From assembly GCA_944320795.1 (NCBI GenBank), contig CALUIU010000018.1:1-62729 (forward strand): DNA of 62,729 nucleotides, given 5' to 3'. Below, piece by piece: positions 7,881 through 16,858 of this stretch. Made by a program: the position numbers and the translations under genes. The notes beneath the pieces were generated by a model. That model made no database searches and was not told the origin of the DNA. It saw only the letters and a list, made by a program, of their open reading frames with translations. The stretch's first letter is position 1, and each line of letters opens with the position of its first letter. Source of the stretch: Candidatus Paraprevotella stercoravium. Its GTDB lineage: Bacteria; Bacteroidota; Bacteroidia; Bacteroidales; Bacteroidaceae.

Positions 7881-9575
7881 TTAAACCTTCTGGTTTTTGT
7901 AACTTTCAAGCAGAACTTCAGCCCGTTTGATTGCTTCGTGAATGTTCTTGCAAATATTCTCCTCTTTCAGGTTTTCTGTGAAACCACTTTTTTTCAATGC
8001 TTTATAGACCTCTTCGTTTACTCCGGAAAGAATAATCTGAATATTTTCCTTACGGCTCATTTCACAGAGATTGGTCAGGTTATGGATACCTGTAGAGTCA
8101 ATGAATGGAACCTTTCTCATTCTGATGATACGGATCTTCGGACGGTCTTTGGTCTGTAACATGACTTCTTCAAATTTGTTGGCGATACCGAAGAAGTAAG
8201 GACCATTGATTTCATAAGCTTCTACATCTTTCGGAATGCTGAGATGCTCTTCTTTTCCGGAAATGGTTACGTCCTCGGAATGGATGATTTCATCACGGAT
8301 GCTGCTGATTTCCACAACGCTCATAACTCGTTTGATAAACAACAGACAGGCCAGTACCAGACCGAATTCTATGGCAATGGTCAGGTCGAAGATTACGGTG
8401 AGCAGGAATGTAATGAGCAGAACCGATACGTCTGATTTCGGGTTTTTCAGTAATTCACGGAAGGTGCGCCAGCCACTCATGTTATAGCTGACAACTACCA
8501 GAACACCGGCCAGACAAGACATAGGAATATACTGTGCTAAGGGCATCAGGAATACAAAGATGAGCAACAGCATGATGGCATGGATTACTCCGGCTACAGG
8601 AGTCTTGCCGCCATTGTTGATATTGGTCATGGTACGTGCGATGGCTCCGGTTGCCGGAATGCCGCCGAATAATGGAGAAAGTACGTTGGCGATTCCTTGG
8701 CCGATCAGTTCCTGATTGGAATTGTGCTTGCTTCCGATCACACCGTCGGCTACGGTAGCCGAAAGCAGTGACTCAATGGCGCCGAGCACGGCAATGGTAA
8801 TGGCCGGCTGCATCAGTGACTTGATGGTTTCCCATTCCAAGGATGGCATGGCCAGTGACGGCAATTTGCCTTCAATGGTAAAACGGTCGCCAATGGTTTC
8901 AATACCGGTGATGCCTGCATAAGTCTTGAGCAGATAAACACCTACGGTCATCAGGACGATAGCCACCAGAGAACCCGGGATCACTCGGGAAATTTTGGGG
9001 AATACGGCAATAATGACAATGCTGACAATACCTACCAAGGCCGACCAGTAGTTAATGGTATCAAAACTTTGGATGTAGACAATCCATTTTTCGATGAAGT
9101 CTGCCGGATTCTCAGTCAAAGTCAGACCGAACAGGTCTTTGATCTGAGTGGTAAAGATCGTAACGGCAATACCGCTTGTAAAACCTACGATAATCGGGTA
9201 GGGAATGTATTTGATGATGGTGCCCAGACGGAAAAATCCCAAAACCAGCAAGATAATACCTGCCAGGATGGTGGCTGTGAGCAGTCCCGACTCTCCGTAT
9301 TGTTGGATGATGTTATAAATGATAACGATAAAAGCACCGGTCGGTCCGCCGATCTGTACGCTGCTTCCTCCAAACAAAGAGATGGCCAGTCCGGCAATAA
9401 TGGCTGTGATGATTCCGGTTTCCGGACTTACGCCAGAGGCAATACCGAAAGCAATAGCCAGCGGAAGCGCCACAATACCGACAATGACTCCCGCCATCAG
9501 ATCGGCCGCAAATTTTTCTTTGGAGTAGTTCTTCAAATCAGAGATGATTTGAGGAGAAAATGTAAAACTCTTCAT
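7881..9575 (-). CDS. SulP-family anion transporter with STAS domain
   Basis: A 564-residue inner-membrane protein. About the first 430 residues hold the membrane domain (LMAGVIVGIVALPLAIAFGI, the SulP signature, then GGSSVQIGGPTGAF), followed by a cytoplasmic STAS domain containing IDSTGIHNL. SulP proteins carry sulfate, bicarbonate or dicarboxylates; the substrate is not deducible from sequence alone. The start at 9575 fits the SulP N-terminus; a longer frame to 9620 is unlikely. No carbonic anhydrase or cysteine genes lie beside it. A minus-strand TAATTTTG (9618-9625) is a likely promoter. Confidence 0.9.
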   Translation of the reverse strand: MKSFTFSPQIISDLKNYSKEKFAADLMAGVIVGIVALPLAIAFGIASGVSPETGIITAIIAGLAISLFGGSSVQIGGPTGAFIVIIYNIIQQYGESGLLTATILAGIILLVLGFFRLGTIIKYIPYPIIVGFTSGIAVTIFTTQIKDLFGLTLTENPADFIEKWIVYIQSFDTINYWSALVGIVSIVIIAVFPKISRVIPGSLVAIVLMTVGVYLLKTYAGITGIETIGDRFTIEGKLPSLAMPSLEWETIKSLMQPAITIAVLGAIESLLSATVADGVIGSKHNSNQELIGQGIANVLSPLFGGIPATGAIARTMTNINNGGKTPVAGVIHAIMLLLIFVFLMPLAQYIPMSCLAGVLVVVSYNMSGWRTFRELLKNPKSDVSVLLITFLLTVIFDLTIAIEFGLVLACLLFIKRVMSVVEISSIRDEIIHSEDVTISGKEEHLSIPKDVEAYEINGPYFFGIANKFEEVMLQTKDRPKIRIIRMRKVPFIDSTGIHNLTNLCEMSRKENIQIILSGVNEEVYKALKKSGFTENLKEENICKNIHEAIKRAEVLLESYKNQKV

Positions 9576-9889
9576 AATTCTGTAAAGCAATAAATAGTGA
9601 TATTTCCAAATGAGCTGCAAAATTATGAAAAATATTTATTATTAAATCATTTTTGACGGAAAAATATCTTATTTTGTTATCTCTGTTTTGCAAAAACGAT
9701 GTTATAATGTGAATTAATGTATTAATTTGTTCCGTTTTTATATATAGAGAAATATCTCATTTATTTCATTATGCTTGTGTTTTATCCATTTTGCAAGACG
9801 AATTAATGCTTTAAATATCTGTTTTCTTTATTTTTGTTTTATCTTTGCGACCGTAAACTGAGTTTTAAACTAATTAATACCATTAATTT
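9576..9889. promoter_or_regulatory. Divergent AT-rich promoter region, SulP and POT genes
   Basis: This 314-bp gap holds no gene. Minus-strand TAATTTTG (9618-9625) faces the SulP gene and plus-strand TATCTTTG (9840-9847) faces the peptide transporter. No structured leader was recognised. Confidence 0.6.
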
Positions 9890-11425
9890 ATGTTTGAAGG
9901 ACAACCTAAAGGACTTTATGCGTTGGCCCTGGCCAACACAGGCGAGCGTTTCGGTTACTACACTATGCTTGCTATTTTCGTTTTGTTTTTGAAGGCTAAC
10001 TTCGGTTGGTCGCATGCTGTAGCTGGAAATATTTATTCTATTTTCCTGGCTTTGGTTTATTTCCTCCCGTTTATTGGAGGTATTCTTGCCGATAAGTTCG
10101 GTTATGGAAAGATGGTTACCATCGGTGTCATTGCCATGTTTGCCGGATATGTGCTTCTGGCTCTTCCTATGGGAACCGGAACCATGGGTATGATTGCCAT
10201 GTTTGCCGCTTTGCTGGTGATCAGCTGCGGAACCGGATTGTTTAAAGGTAATCTGCAGGTTATGGTTGGTAATTTGTATGATGACCCCAAATACGCTGCC
10301 AAGCGTGACTCTGCTTTCAGTATTTTCTATATGGCCATCAACATCGGTGCCTTGTTTGCTCCGACTGCGGCTGTCGCAATGATGGACTATGCCCAGAAGG
10401 CTTGGGGGGTTACTGAGAATGACTCTTATCACTATGCGTTTGCAGTAGCTTGTGTTTCTTTGATCGTTTCTATGGCTATTTATTATGGATTCCGTAGCAC
10501 TTTCAAGCATGTAGAGGGTGGTGCTGCCAAGCCTGTAGCTGCTGGTAATGCAAAGGAAGCTGCTCCAGCTGAGGAGTTGTCTCCAGCAGAGACTAAGGCA
10601 CGTATCGTGGCTCTGTGCCTGGTGTTTGCGGTGGTTATCTTTTTCTGGATGGCTTTCCATCAGAATGGTTTGACTTTGACTTATTTTGCCGATGAGTTTA
10701 CCGCCAAGAGTTCTACCGGATTGGAGAGTATGATGTTCAGCGTGTGGAACCTGCTTGCTGTTATCTTCATCGTTTACGCTTTGTTCTCTTTGTTCCAGTC
10801 AAAGACTGCCAAGGCTAAGGGTATCTCTGCGATTGTGATTGTGCTGGCCGCTGCGTTCCTGGGATGGAGATATGTTAATCTGGACGGTGCCGTTGATGTT
10901 AATGCTCCTATTTTCCAGCAGTTCAACCCGTTCTTCGTGGTTGCTTTGACTCCGGTGTCTATGGCTATTTTCAGTTCTTTGGCACGTAAGGGTAAAGAGC
11001 CTTCTGCACCTCGTAAGATCGGTTTGGGTATGTTGGTAGCCGCTTGCGGTTATGTGCTGATGATGTTTGCTTCTTTCGGCTTGCTGACTCCTAATGCTCA
11101 GGCTGAGGCTGTTCAGGCCGGTACAGCATCTTTCGTATCTCCAAACTGGTTGATCTCTACTTATCTGGTGCTGACTTTCGGTGAGTTGCTGCTTTCTCCG
11201 ATGGGAATCTCTTTCGTATCCAAGGTAGCTCCTCCTAAATATAAAGGTATGATGATGGGAGGTTGGTTCGTGGCTACTGCCATCGGTAACTATCTGACAT
11301 CAGTTGCTGCTTTCCTGTGGGGCGACTTCGAACTGACTGTTGTTTGGGGTGTTTTGATGGGTCTGTGCTTGTTGGCAGCTCTCTTCATCTTCTCTGTGAT
11401 GAAGAAATTGGAAAAAGTAGCCTAA
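9890..11425 (+). CDS. POT-family proton-coupled oligopeptide transporter
   Basis: A 511-residue major facilitator with the POT signature ANTGERFGYYTM near the start (E..ERF.YY type), IYSIFLALVYFLPFIGGILAD and about 12-14 membrane segments. The mature family imports di- and tripeptides with protons across the inner membrane. GTGLFKGNLQVMVGNLYDD matches the second family motif. Codon use looks biased as in highly expressed genes (few rare codons). It is monocistronic, with a TATCTTTG box upstream and a terminator downstream. Confidence 0.92.
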   Translation: MFEGQPKGLYALALANTGERFGYYTMLAIFVLFLKANFGWSHAVAGNIYSIFLALVYFLPFIGGILADKFGYGKMVTIGVIAMFAGYVLLALPMGTGTMGMIAMFAALLVISCGTGLFKGNLQVMVGNLYDDPKYAAKRDSAFSIFYMAINIGALFAPTAAVAMMDYAQKAWGVTENDSYHYAFAVACVSLIVSMAIYYGFRSTFKHVEGGAAKPVAAGNAKEAAPAEELSPAETKARIVALCLVFAVVIFFWMAFHQNGLTLTYFADEFTAKSSTGLESMMFSVWNLLAVIFIVYALFSLFQSKTAKAKGISAIVIVLAAAFLGWRYVNLDGAVDVNAPIFQQFNPFFVVALTPVSMAIFSSLARKGKEPSAPRKIGLGMLVAACGYVLMMFASFGLLTPNAQAEAVQAGTASFVSPNWLISTYLVLTFGELLLSPMGISFVSKVAPPKYKGMMMGGWFVATAIGNYLTSVAAFLWGDFELTVVWGVLMGLCLLAALFIFSVMKKLEKVA

Positions 11426-11451
11426 TCTGGTATTAGGTCAGAAAATATAAG

Positions 11452-11494
11452 AATGCGTTGTTGCTCCTTGTAAAAGGGCAATGACGCATTTTTC
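11452..11494 (+). terminator. Intrinsic terminator after the POT gene
   Basis: An imperfect stem, AATGCGT..TTGC against GCAA..ACGCATT, followed by TTTTT. Confidence 0.75.
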
Positions 11495-11550
11495 AGGTAT
11501 AGGAGTTATTGTCAGAATTCAAATCGTGTTTGTAAACAGGAATAAATAAA

Positions 11551-13065
11551 ATGAGGGAAGATTACAAAGTAGACGCAGAAGGCATGCTTCAGGATTTGAA
11601 ACGGGATCGGAAGCTTCCTCCCGTGTGGTTGGCTTTTGTGCCGCTGGTATTGCTGGTGGGACTGTTGGTCTGTGTGATTTCGGCGTTTGGCAGTGATGCC
11701 CTGTCTGGAGGTAGCCAGATCGCTTTATTAGTCACTTCGGCCTGTTGTGTGATTATAGGTCTGTTGCTTAAGACCATGAATTGGGAAGATTTTGAGCGTG
11801 CCGTAAACGAGAACATCAGCGGAGTGGCTCAGGCAATTCTGATTCTGTTGCTGATCGGAGCGGTTGGCGGTTCCTGGATGGTCAGTGGTGTGGTGCCAAC
11901 AATGATTTATTATGGTATGCAGATTATCGATCCTCAGTGGTTTTTGGTATCTTCCTGTGCCATTTGTGCCTTTATTTCCGTGATGACCGGAAGTTCCTGG
12001 ACTACGATTGCCACTATTGGAATTGCCTTGTTGGGCATTGGTAAGGCACAAGGTTTTGAAGAAGGGTGGATTGCCGGTGCCATCATTTCGGGAGCCTATT
12101 TCGGCGATAAGATTTCGCCGATGAGCGAAACGACCGTTCTGGCGGCTTCTACCACACGGACCCCTCTTTTTACGCATATCCGTTATATGGGTTATACCAC
12201 GGTTCCTTCGTTTGTCATTACTTTGGGCATTTTTACCGTGGTCGGTTTGATGCATCATGAGGCTGCGGCACAAAACGTGGGAGAGTTTACGGAAGGTTTG
12301 AAGCATGTTTTTGTGATTTCTCCTTGGCTGATGCTGGTACCGTTGGTTACCGGTGTGATGATTGCCCGTAAATTACCGGCAGTGGTCATTCTTTTTACAG
12401 CTACTGTGATGGCCTGTCTGGCTGCTGTATTGGTACAGACAGATCTGGTAGACCAGATTGCCGGAGATGATTTGGGCAAATGGATGAGCCGTTTCAAGGG
12501 AGCGATGATTCTGGTGTATGGCAGTACCAGTCTGGATACTGGCGTACCGGCCTTGAATGAACTGGTGGCCACCCGGGGTATGTCGGGTATGATGAGTACT
12601 GTCTGGCTTATTTTCTGTGCCATGATTTTCGGAGCTTCCATGAGTGCGGCCGGTATGATTGAAAGCATTATGCGCATGTTCATCCGTTTGGCACACAATA
12701 CTTTTTCTTTGGTAGGTTCTACTGTTGGAGTCGGCCTGTTTATGAATATAGTCTGTGCCGACCAGTACCTTTCCATTATTCTTACGGGAAATATGTTCCG
12801 GGATACGTATGCGCGTTTGGGGTTTGAAAGCCGCCTGTTGAGCCGAAGTACTGAGGATGCTGTAACGGTAACTTCCGTTTTGATTCCCTGGAACTCTTGT
12901 GGTATGACACAGTCTATGGTTCTAGGAGTATCCACGTTGGTTTATTTGCCTTACTGCTTCTTTAATTATCTGAGTCCGCTGATGACTTTGTTGGTTGCGG
13001 CTGTGGGATATAAGATATTCCGGAAGAAGCCTGAGGCTGTATCCGAAGAGACGGTTGCGTCTTAA
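11551..13065 (+). CDS. nhaC: NhaC-family Na+/H+ antiporter
   Basis: A 504-residue polytopic inner-membrane protein whose central part matches NhaC: TGSSWTTIATIGIALLGIG, SGAYFGDKISPMSETTVLA and IVCADQYLSIILTGNMF. It exchanges Na+ for H+ and helps in pH and sodium homeostasis. The length is normal for the family. Single gene with a terminator-like inverted repeat downstream (13074-13127). Confidence 0.92.
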   Translation: MREDYKVDAEGMLQDLKRDRKLPPVWLAFVPLVLLVGLLVCVISAFGSDALSGGSQIALLVTSACCVIIGLLLKTMNWEDFERAVNENISGVAQAILILLLIGAVGGSWMVSGVVPTMIYYGMQIIDPQWFLVSSCAICAFISVMTGSSWTTIATIGIALLGIGKAQGFEEGWIAGAIISGAYFGDKISPMSETTVLAASTTRTPLFTHIRYMGYTTVPSFVITLGIFTVVGLMHHEAAAQNVGEFTEGLKHVFVISPWLMLVPLVTGVMIARKLPAVVILFTATVMACLAAVLVQTDLVDQIAGDDLGKWMSRFKGAMILVYGSTSLDTGVPALNELVATRGMSGMMSTVWLIFCAMIFGASMSAAGMIESIMRMFIRLAHNTFSLVGSTVGVGLFMNIVCADQYLSIILTGNMFRDTYARLGFESRLLSRSTEDAVTVTSVLIPWNSCGMTQSMVLGVSTLVYLPYCFFNYLSPLMTLLVAAVGYKIFRKKPEAVSEETVAS

Positions 13066-13073
13066 AATAAGTA

Positions 13074-13127
13074 TTCCCGTTTGAGGAACAGGGTTATCCT
13101 GATAGCACTCAGACGGGAATATTTTTT
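13074..13127 (+). terminator. Terminator after nhaC
   Basis: TATTCCCGTTTGAG pairs with CTCAGACGGGAATA, then a run of T follows. The loop is long, so the fold is less certain than the others. Confidence 0.6.
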
Positions 13128-13137
13128 GTTCTCCGGT

Positions 13138-13650
13138 TTATTTGATGATACAGATTTCATTCAGCGGTTTGCGCGTTTTGGGATGATCTGTTTCCGTTTC
13201 ATTGCTGTAGCCCAGAGGAATGATGACTGCCGGTTCCAGATTCGCTTCCAGATTCAAGGCGGCACGTACCCCTTCCGGATCGAAGTTGCATACCCAGCAG
13301 CTTCCCAAGCCCTGTTCTGCCGCCGCCAGACAGATGTGTTCGCTCAGAATGGCGATGTCAATGTCGCCATGGTTCTTCTGGTCGCAGGGGCGTACCCATG
13401 AAGCGTCGGTCTTGTGGCAAACGACCAGATACATGGGCGCCTGCTGAAACCAGCTACGGTTGTAGGCTGCCTGCAATTGCTGGCGTACTGTTTCGTCACG
13501 GCACACATAGACGACCCACGGCTGCTTGTTTACGGCAGATGGAGCCAGACGGGCACATTCCAGAATATATTCTACGGCAGAGTCCGGTACCTGCGTTGGC
13601 AGATAAGAGCGGACTGAAAAGCGTTTGATACAAAGTTCCTTAAAATTCAT
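13138..13650 (-). CDS. Nitroreductase-family FMN oxidoreductase
   Basis: 170 residues with the nitroreductase fold markers: RFSVRSY at the N-terminus (phosphate-binding Arg/Ser), ARLAPSAVNKQPW (FMN contact), and AAAEQGLGSCWVC. Members reduce quinones, nitro compounds or flavins with NAD(P)H, usually as dimers. I start at the ATG at 13650; the frame extends upstream but lacks family similarity there. A minus-strand TACATTTG (13694-13701) is a plausible promoter. Monocistronic. Confidence 0.85.
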   Translation of the reverse strand: MNFKELCIKRFSVRSYLPTQVPDSAVEYILECARLAPSAVNKQPWVVYVCRDETVRQQLQAAYNRSWFQQAPMYLVVCHKTDASWVRPCDQKNHGDIDIAILSEHICLAAAEQGLGSCWVCNFDPEGVRAALNLEANLEPAVIIPLGYSNETETDHPKTRKPLNEICIIK

Positions 13651-13779
13651 ATCTTCTGTTTTTAGGATTATACGATAGTGGTAGTTGTTTTCACAAATGT
13701 ACAAAAAGATGGCAGATGAAAATGATATTTTCCGAAAAAGATTTCTTTAATTTTAATAGGTATAGTCATTTATTCTTCT

Positions 13780-13787
13780 TACATTTG
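13780..13787 (+). promoter_or_regulatory. Promoter -7 box of the superoxide dismutase gene
   Basis: TACATTTG, a TAnnTTTG match 43 nt before the start codon. Confidence 0.6.
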
Positions 13788-13830
13788 TTAGGTAGGCAAG
13801 CAGTTTTGCCTATATAAAATCATTTTCACC

Positions 13831-14436
13831 ATGGCAACACAAATTCAAATGCCGGAACTCAGATATGGATTGTCTGATCTGGCGCCGGTAATCAGTGAGG
13901 AAACTCTGAACTATCATTATGGAAAACATCTGCAGACTTATGTCAACCAACTCAATACATTGATTGAGGCTACTGAGTATGAAGATATGGTTTTGGCAGA
14001 TATAATCCGGGAGGCTCCGGCCGGTCCGCTGTTCAATAATGCCGGACAGGTCTTTAATCATGCGATGTATTTCGAGCAGTTTGCAGCTCCGGTAAAGGAA
14101 GGAGAAGAGAATCTGCCTACAGGAGCCTTGGAAGAGGCTATTTATGCGTCATTCGGAGATTTTGAGACCTTCCGTCAGCTGATGAGTGATGCGGCATTGA
14201 AACTTTTCGGTTCCGGATGGGCCTGGCTGGTACAGACGGAAAACGGTTCTCTCAAAATTGAACAATACCCTAATGCCGATAATCCCCTGAAACATGATCA
14301 GGTGCCTCTGCTTTGCATTGATGTATGGGAGCATGCTTATTATCTGGACTATCAGAACCGGAGAGCGGAGTATATACAGAAAATTTGGAATATCATTGAC
14401 TGGGAGATCGTGGCGGCCCGAATGTCTGTCCGATAA
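13831..14436 (+). CDS. sodB: Superoxide dismutase, Fe/Mn family
   Basis: A 201-residue cytoplasmic enzyme that dismutates superoxide. All four metal ligands are visible: H29 (NYHYGKH), H77 (FNHAMYF), D164 and H168 (DVWEHAYY). A Gln at position 73 (NNAGQVFNH) is where iron-type enzymes place their active-site Gln, so iron use is favoured; Bacteroides enzymes of this group are known to be able to use either metal. The acyltransferase gene follows 28 nt later and may be co-transcribed. Confidence 0.95.
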   Translation: MATQIQMPELRYGLSDLAPVISEETLNYHYGKHLQTYVNQLNTLIEATEYEDMVLADIIREAPAGPLFNNAGQVFNHAMYFEQFAAPVKEGEENLPTGALEEAIYASFGDFETFRQLMSDAALKLFGSGWAWLVQTENGSLKIEQYPNADNPLKHDQVPLLCIDVWEHAYYLDYQNRRAEYIQKIWNIIDWEIVAARMSVR

Positions 14437-14464
14437 TCTTCCATAAAACAGTAAAAAGGAGTAT

Positions 14465-15403
14465 ATGAAAGAACGTTTGGAAGCAGCAGATTTTATCAAG
14501 TGTGTCTGTATTGTATTGATGGTCATTTTCCATCTGGCCTATATCGGGGACAAATATCCGGTGGCCAAACAGTTTGTCTATACATTTCACATGCCTGCCT
14601 TTCTGGTTCTTTCAGGATATTTTCTGAATGTGCGCAAACCGGCAAAGGGATTCCTGCGCTCCATGTGGTGGATTTTCGTGCCTTATGCGGTATTTGAGGT
14701 CGGCTATGTGGTAGCCGCTTCTTTCTTGCCTACCCGTGATGCTGTAGATCATCTTTCTCTGGCACTGGTACTTCGAAAACTTTTTGTTGATCCTTTAGGT
14801 CCTTACTGGTATCTGCACACGCTGATTATCGCCTCGCTGATTGCCTATGCCCTGACGCATTGGCTGAAGAGGATTACCGATGATTTCTCGCGCAGTCTGC
14901 TGGTTACTGTGGCTTTGGCGGCAGTGGCTCATTTTACCGGTCTGATGTCGGTAACCAATGTGCTTTATTACGCTTTGGGATATATGTTGTCTCGGATGAA
15001 CATTCCTTTGCACTCATTTATTCGTCCAAGTGGTTGGGCACTGTTACCTTTGCTGCTGTTGATGACCGATTCGGGGCATTTTGACAAGAATACGGTGGGA
15101 GGAGTGGCTATTGTTTATCTGATGATGAGCTTGCTTTTGGCTCTTTATCCGCGACTTCCGGAACGCCTTCGGTCTGCAGTTTCGTTCGTAGGCCAGAATA
15201 CACTTCCGATTCTGATCTTGTCTCCTGTTTTCACAATGGGAGCAAAAGTTCTCCTTCCATTCTTTGCGTTTGATTCTACCGGATTCCTGTTTTTGGCAGT
15301 GGCCACCTCGATAACCTTGTTTGGCTGTCTGTTTCTTACTTGGATTCTGGATCGTCTGCAATTGTCGCGTTACTTTTGGGGGCGTGAACGTTTTCTGAAA
15401 TAA
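14465..15403 (+). CDS. Acyltransferase family 3 membrane protein
   Basis: 312 residues with about ten membrane segments and the acyltransferase-3 N-terminal pattern ADFIKCVCIVLMVIFHLA, containing the conserved His, plus PYWYLHTLI. Relatives O-acetylate or O-acylate surface polysaccharides, peptidoglycan or lipids. No glycan operon is adjacent, so the acceptor is unknown. It sits 28 nt after sodB, which looks incidental rather than functional. Confidence 0.8.
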   Translation: MKERLEAADFIKCVCIVLMVIFHLAYIGDKYPVAKQFVYTFHMPAFLVLSGYFLNVRKPAKGFLRSMWWIFVPYAVFEVGYVVAASFLPTRDAVDHLSLALVLRKLFVDPLGPYWYLHTLIIASLIAYALTHWLKRITDDFSRSLLVTVALAAVAHFTGLMSVTNVLYYALGYMLSRMNIPLHSFIRPSGWALLPLLLLMTDSGHFDKNTVGGVAIVYLMMSLLLALYPRLPERLRSAVSFVGQNTLPILILSPVFTMGAKVLLPFFAFDSTGFLFLAVATSITLFGCLFLTWILDRLQLSRYFWGRERFLK

Positions 15404-15416
15404 ACATGATGATATA

Positions 15417-15466
15417 AAAACTCGTCCGGATGAGCAGAATATCTTTCATCCGGACGAGTTTTTTTA
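15417..15466. terminator. Strong bidirectional terminator
   Basis: A 13-bp perfect stem (15421-15433 against 15447-15459) with A-run before and T-run after, between the acyltransferase and the convergent porin gene. Confidence 0.88.
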
Positions 15467-15484
15467 TGATTGGAGTGTCTGTAT

Positions 15485-16729
15485 TTAGAACACTGGAATG
15501 GTGTATACCAGTCCTAATGTTATTCTTTGCATGTCATTATTTACCGCGCCTAACTTTCTGCCTTGTTCGGTATAATTATATTTTTTATAAAGCAGATGGG
15601 CATAGAAACGCAGATTATCCCGTTCGGGCATGGGAATATATTCCGCACAAAGCTGTCCGTTCCAGGTTCGTTTGTAGAGTCCTTTCGAGAATAACACTTC
15701 CCCGTTGGCTTTCGTTCCGTTGCTTTCATATACTCCGGCTGTTTCAAAAGCTCCTTTGATGAATACATTCCAGTTTTTATGCACCCGGTAGTCCAAGTTG
15801 GCAATTGTGGTGAAGTATTCTACATTTTGCGCGGATACAGGTGTCCATTGAACGGCGTTTTCATCTGAGACAGTCAAATCGCTTAACTGGCTGACCTGTC
15901 CTTTTGTATCCAGTCCCTCACGTGAGTACATAAAGTCCAGATAGGCTGTGACGGGACCTTTTTTCCATACATTACCGCCTGTAAGCATCAACAGGTTCCT
16001 GTTTTTAGCCATATTTCCGAATGAAGCGGAATATTGCAACATGAGTGCTTTGTCGGCAAAATAACCGATCCATTGTGTGCCCGCAATGAGTGGAGCCTTG
16101 GATTTTTCTATTGTTGACGGTACCGGATAAGGTAAAAAATGCTCCAAGGCATTGGGTATGGAGTTTGCCAGCTGTATTCCGAGCATTTGATTGGAGTTCA
16201 TATGGAAATTTGCGGTTACTCCCGCACGGCAAGGATTGAAGTAGTCGTTAAAATCAGAAAATTCACGTACATCCACTCCGTTTACCCAGCACTCATATCC
16301 GCTGACATTCAGGAACTGTTTGCCGATCATCAGTTCCAGCTTTTCTGTCGGTTGCCAGCGCACAAACGCCATTTCGATGGAGTTATTGATATTTTCCATT
16401 CCGCTCAGTTCGAAGGAACCGTTGATGTTCTGGCGAAAGTGAAAGGAAAGGGTAGGGGCGATGTCGCCATAGATTTCCCAGCGCATGCGACGTATTCTGA
16501 ATTTTGACTCGGTAAATTCAAAATTATGGAAATCTGTATGTTCGGTGGTACAGAAATTGAAATTCATGTGTGAACTGAGCTCCCGTGCGTTCTCATCGGC
16601 CATCCGTTCATATAATGAAGGCTCGGTGGAAGCAGAATCCAGCATCGGAGCATGGTTCTGTGCCCAGGAGTCGGTAATCAAACAGAATAAACTTGAGAAT
16701 ACAAAAACTAGAAGCGATTGTCGTTTCAT
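15485..16729 (-). CDS. Phosphate-selective porin O/P-like outer-membrane protein
   Basis: 414 residues with a signal peptide (MKRQSLLVFVFSSLFCLITDSWA) and the porin O/P pattern SKFRIRRMRWEIYGDIAP, LSFHFRQNINGSFEL and LELMIGKQFLNVSGYECW, then barrel strands to the C-terminal TLGLVYTIPVF. Related Pseudomonas porins pass phosphate or polyphosphate; in Bacteroidales the substrate is unknown. I start at the ATG at 16729, since the longer frame lacks a signal. A minus-strand TATCTTTG at 16772-16779 is its probable promoter. Confidence 0.82.
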   Translation of the reverse strand: MKRQSLLVFVFSSLFCLITDSWAQNHAPMLDSASTEPSLYERMADENARELSSHMNFNFCTTEHTDFHNFEFTESKFRIRRMRWEIYGDIAPTLSFHFRQNINGSFELSGMENINNSIEMAFVRWQPTEKLELMIGKQFLNVSGYECWVNGVDVREFSDFNDYFNPCRAGVTANFHMNSNQMLGIQLANSIPNALEHFLPYPVPSTIEKSKAPLIAGTQWIGYFADKALMLQYSASFGNMAKNRNLLMLTGGNVWKKGPVTAYLDFMYSREGLDTKGQVSQLSDLTVSDENAVQWTPVSAQNVEYFTTIANLDYRVHKNWNVFIKGAFETAGVYESNGTKANGEVLFSKGLYKRTWNGQLCAEYIPMPERDNLRFYAHLLYKKYNYTEQGRKLGAVNNDMQRITLGLVYTIPVF

Positions 16730-16786
16730 GAATAAAAAATGATTGATAATAAAAAAATGAATAATGAGGTGCAAAGATATACAAAA

Positions 16787-16833
16787 CCTGCGTGCCGCAA
16801 AATGAAATGATTCTGATTTTTGCGGCACGCAGG
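16787..16833 (-). terminator. Terminator of the tamB-tamL operon
   Basis: A long perfect stem (about 16 bp, starting CCTGCGTGCCGC) just past the tamL stop, with T-rich flanks. Confidence 0.8.
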
Positions 16834-16858
16834 TTGGCTGCTGTTCTGTAAATTCATT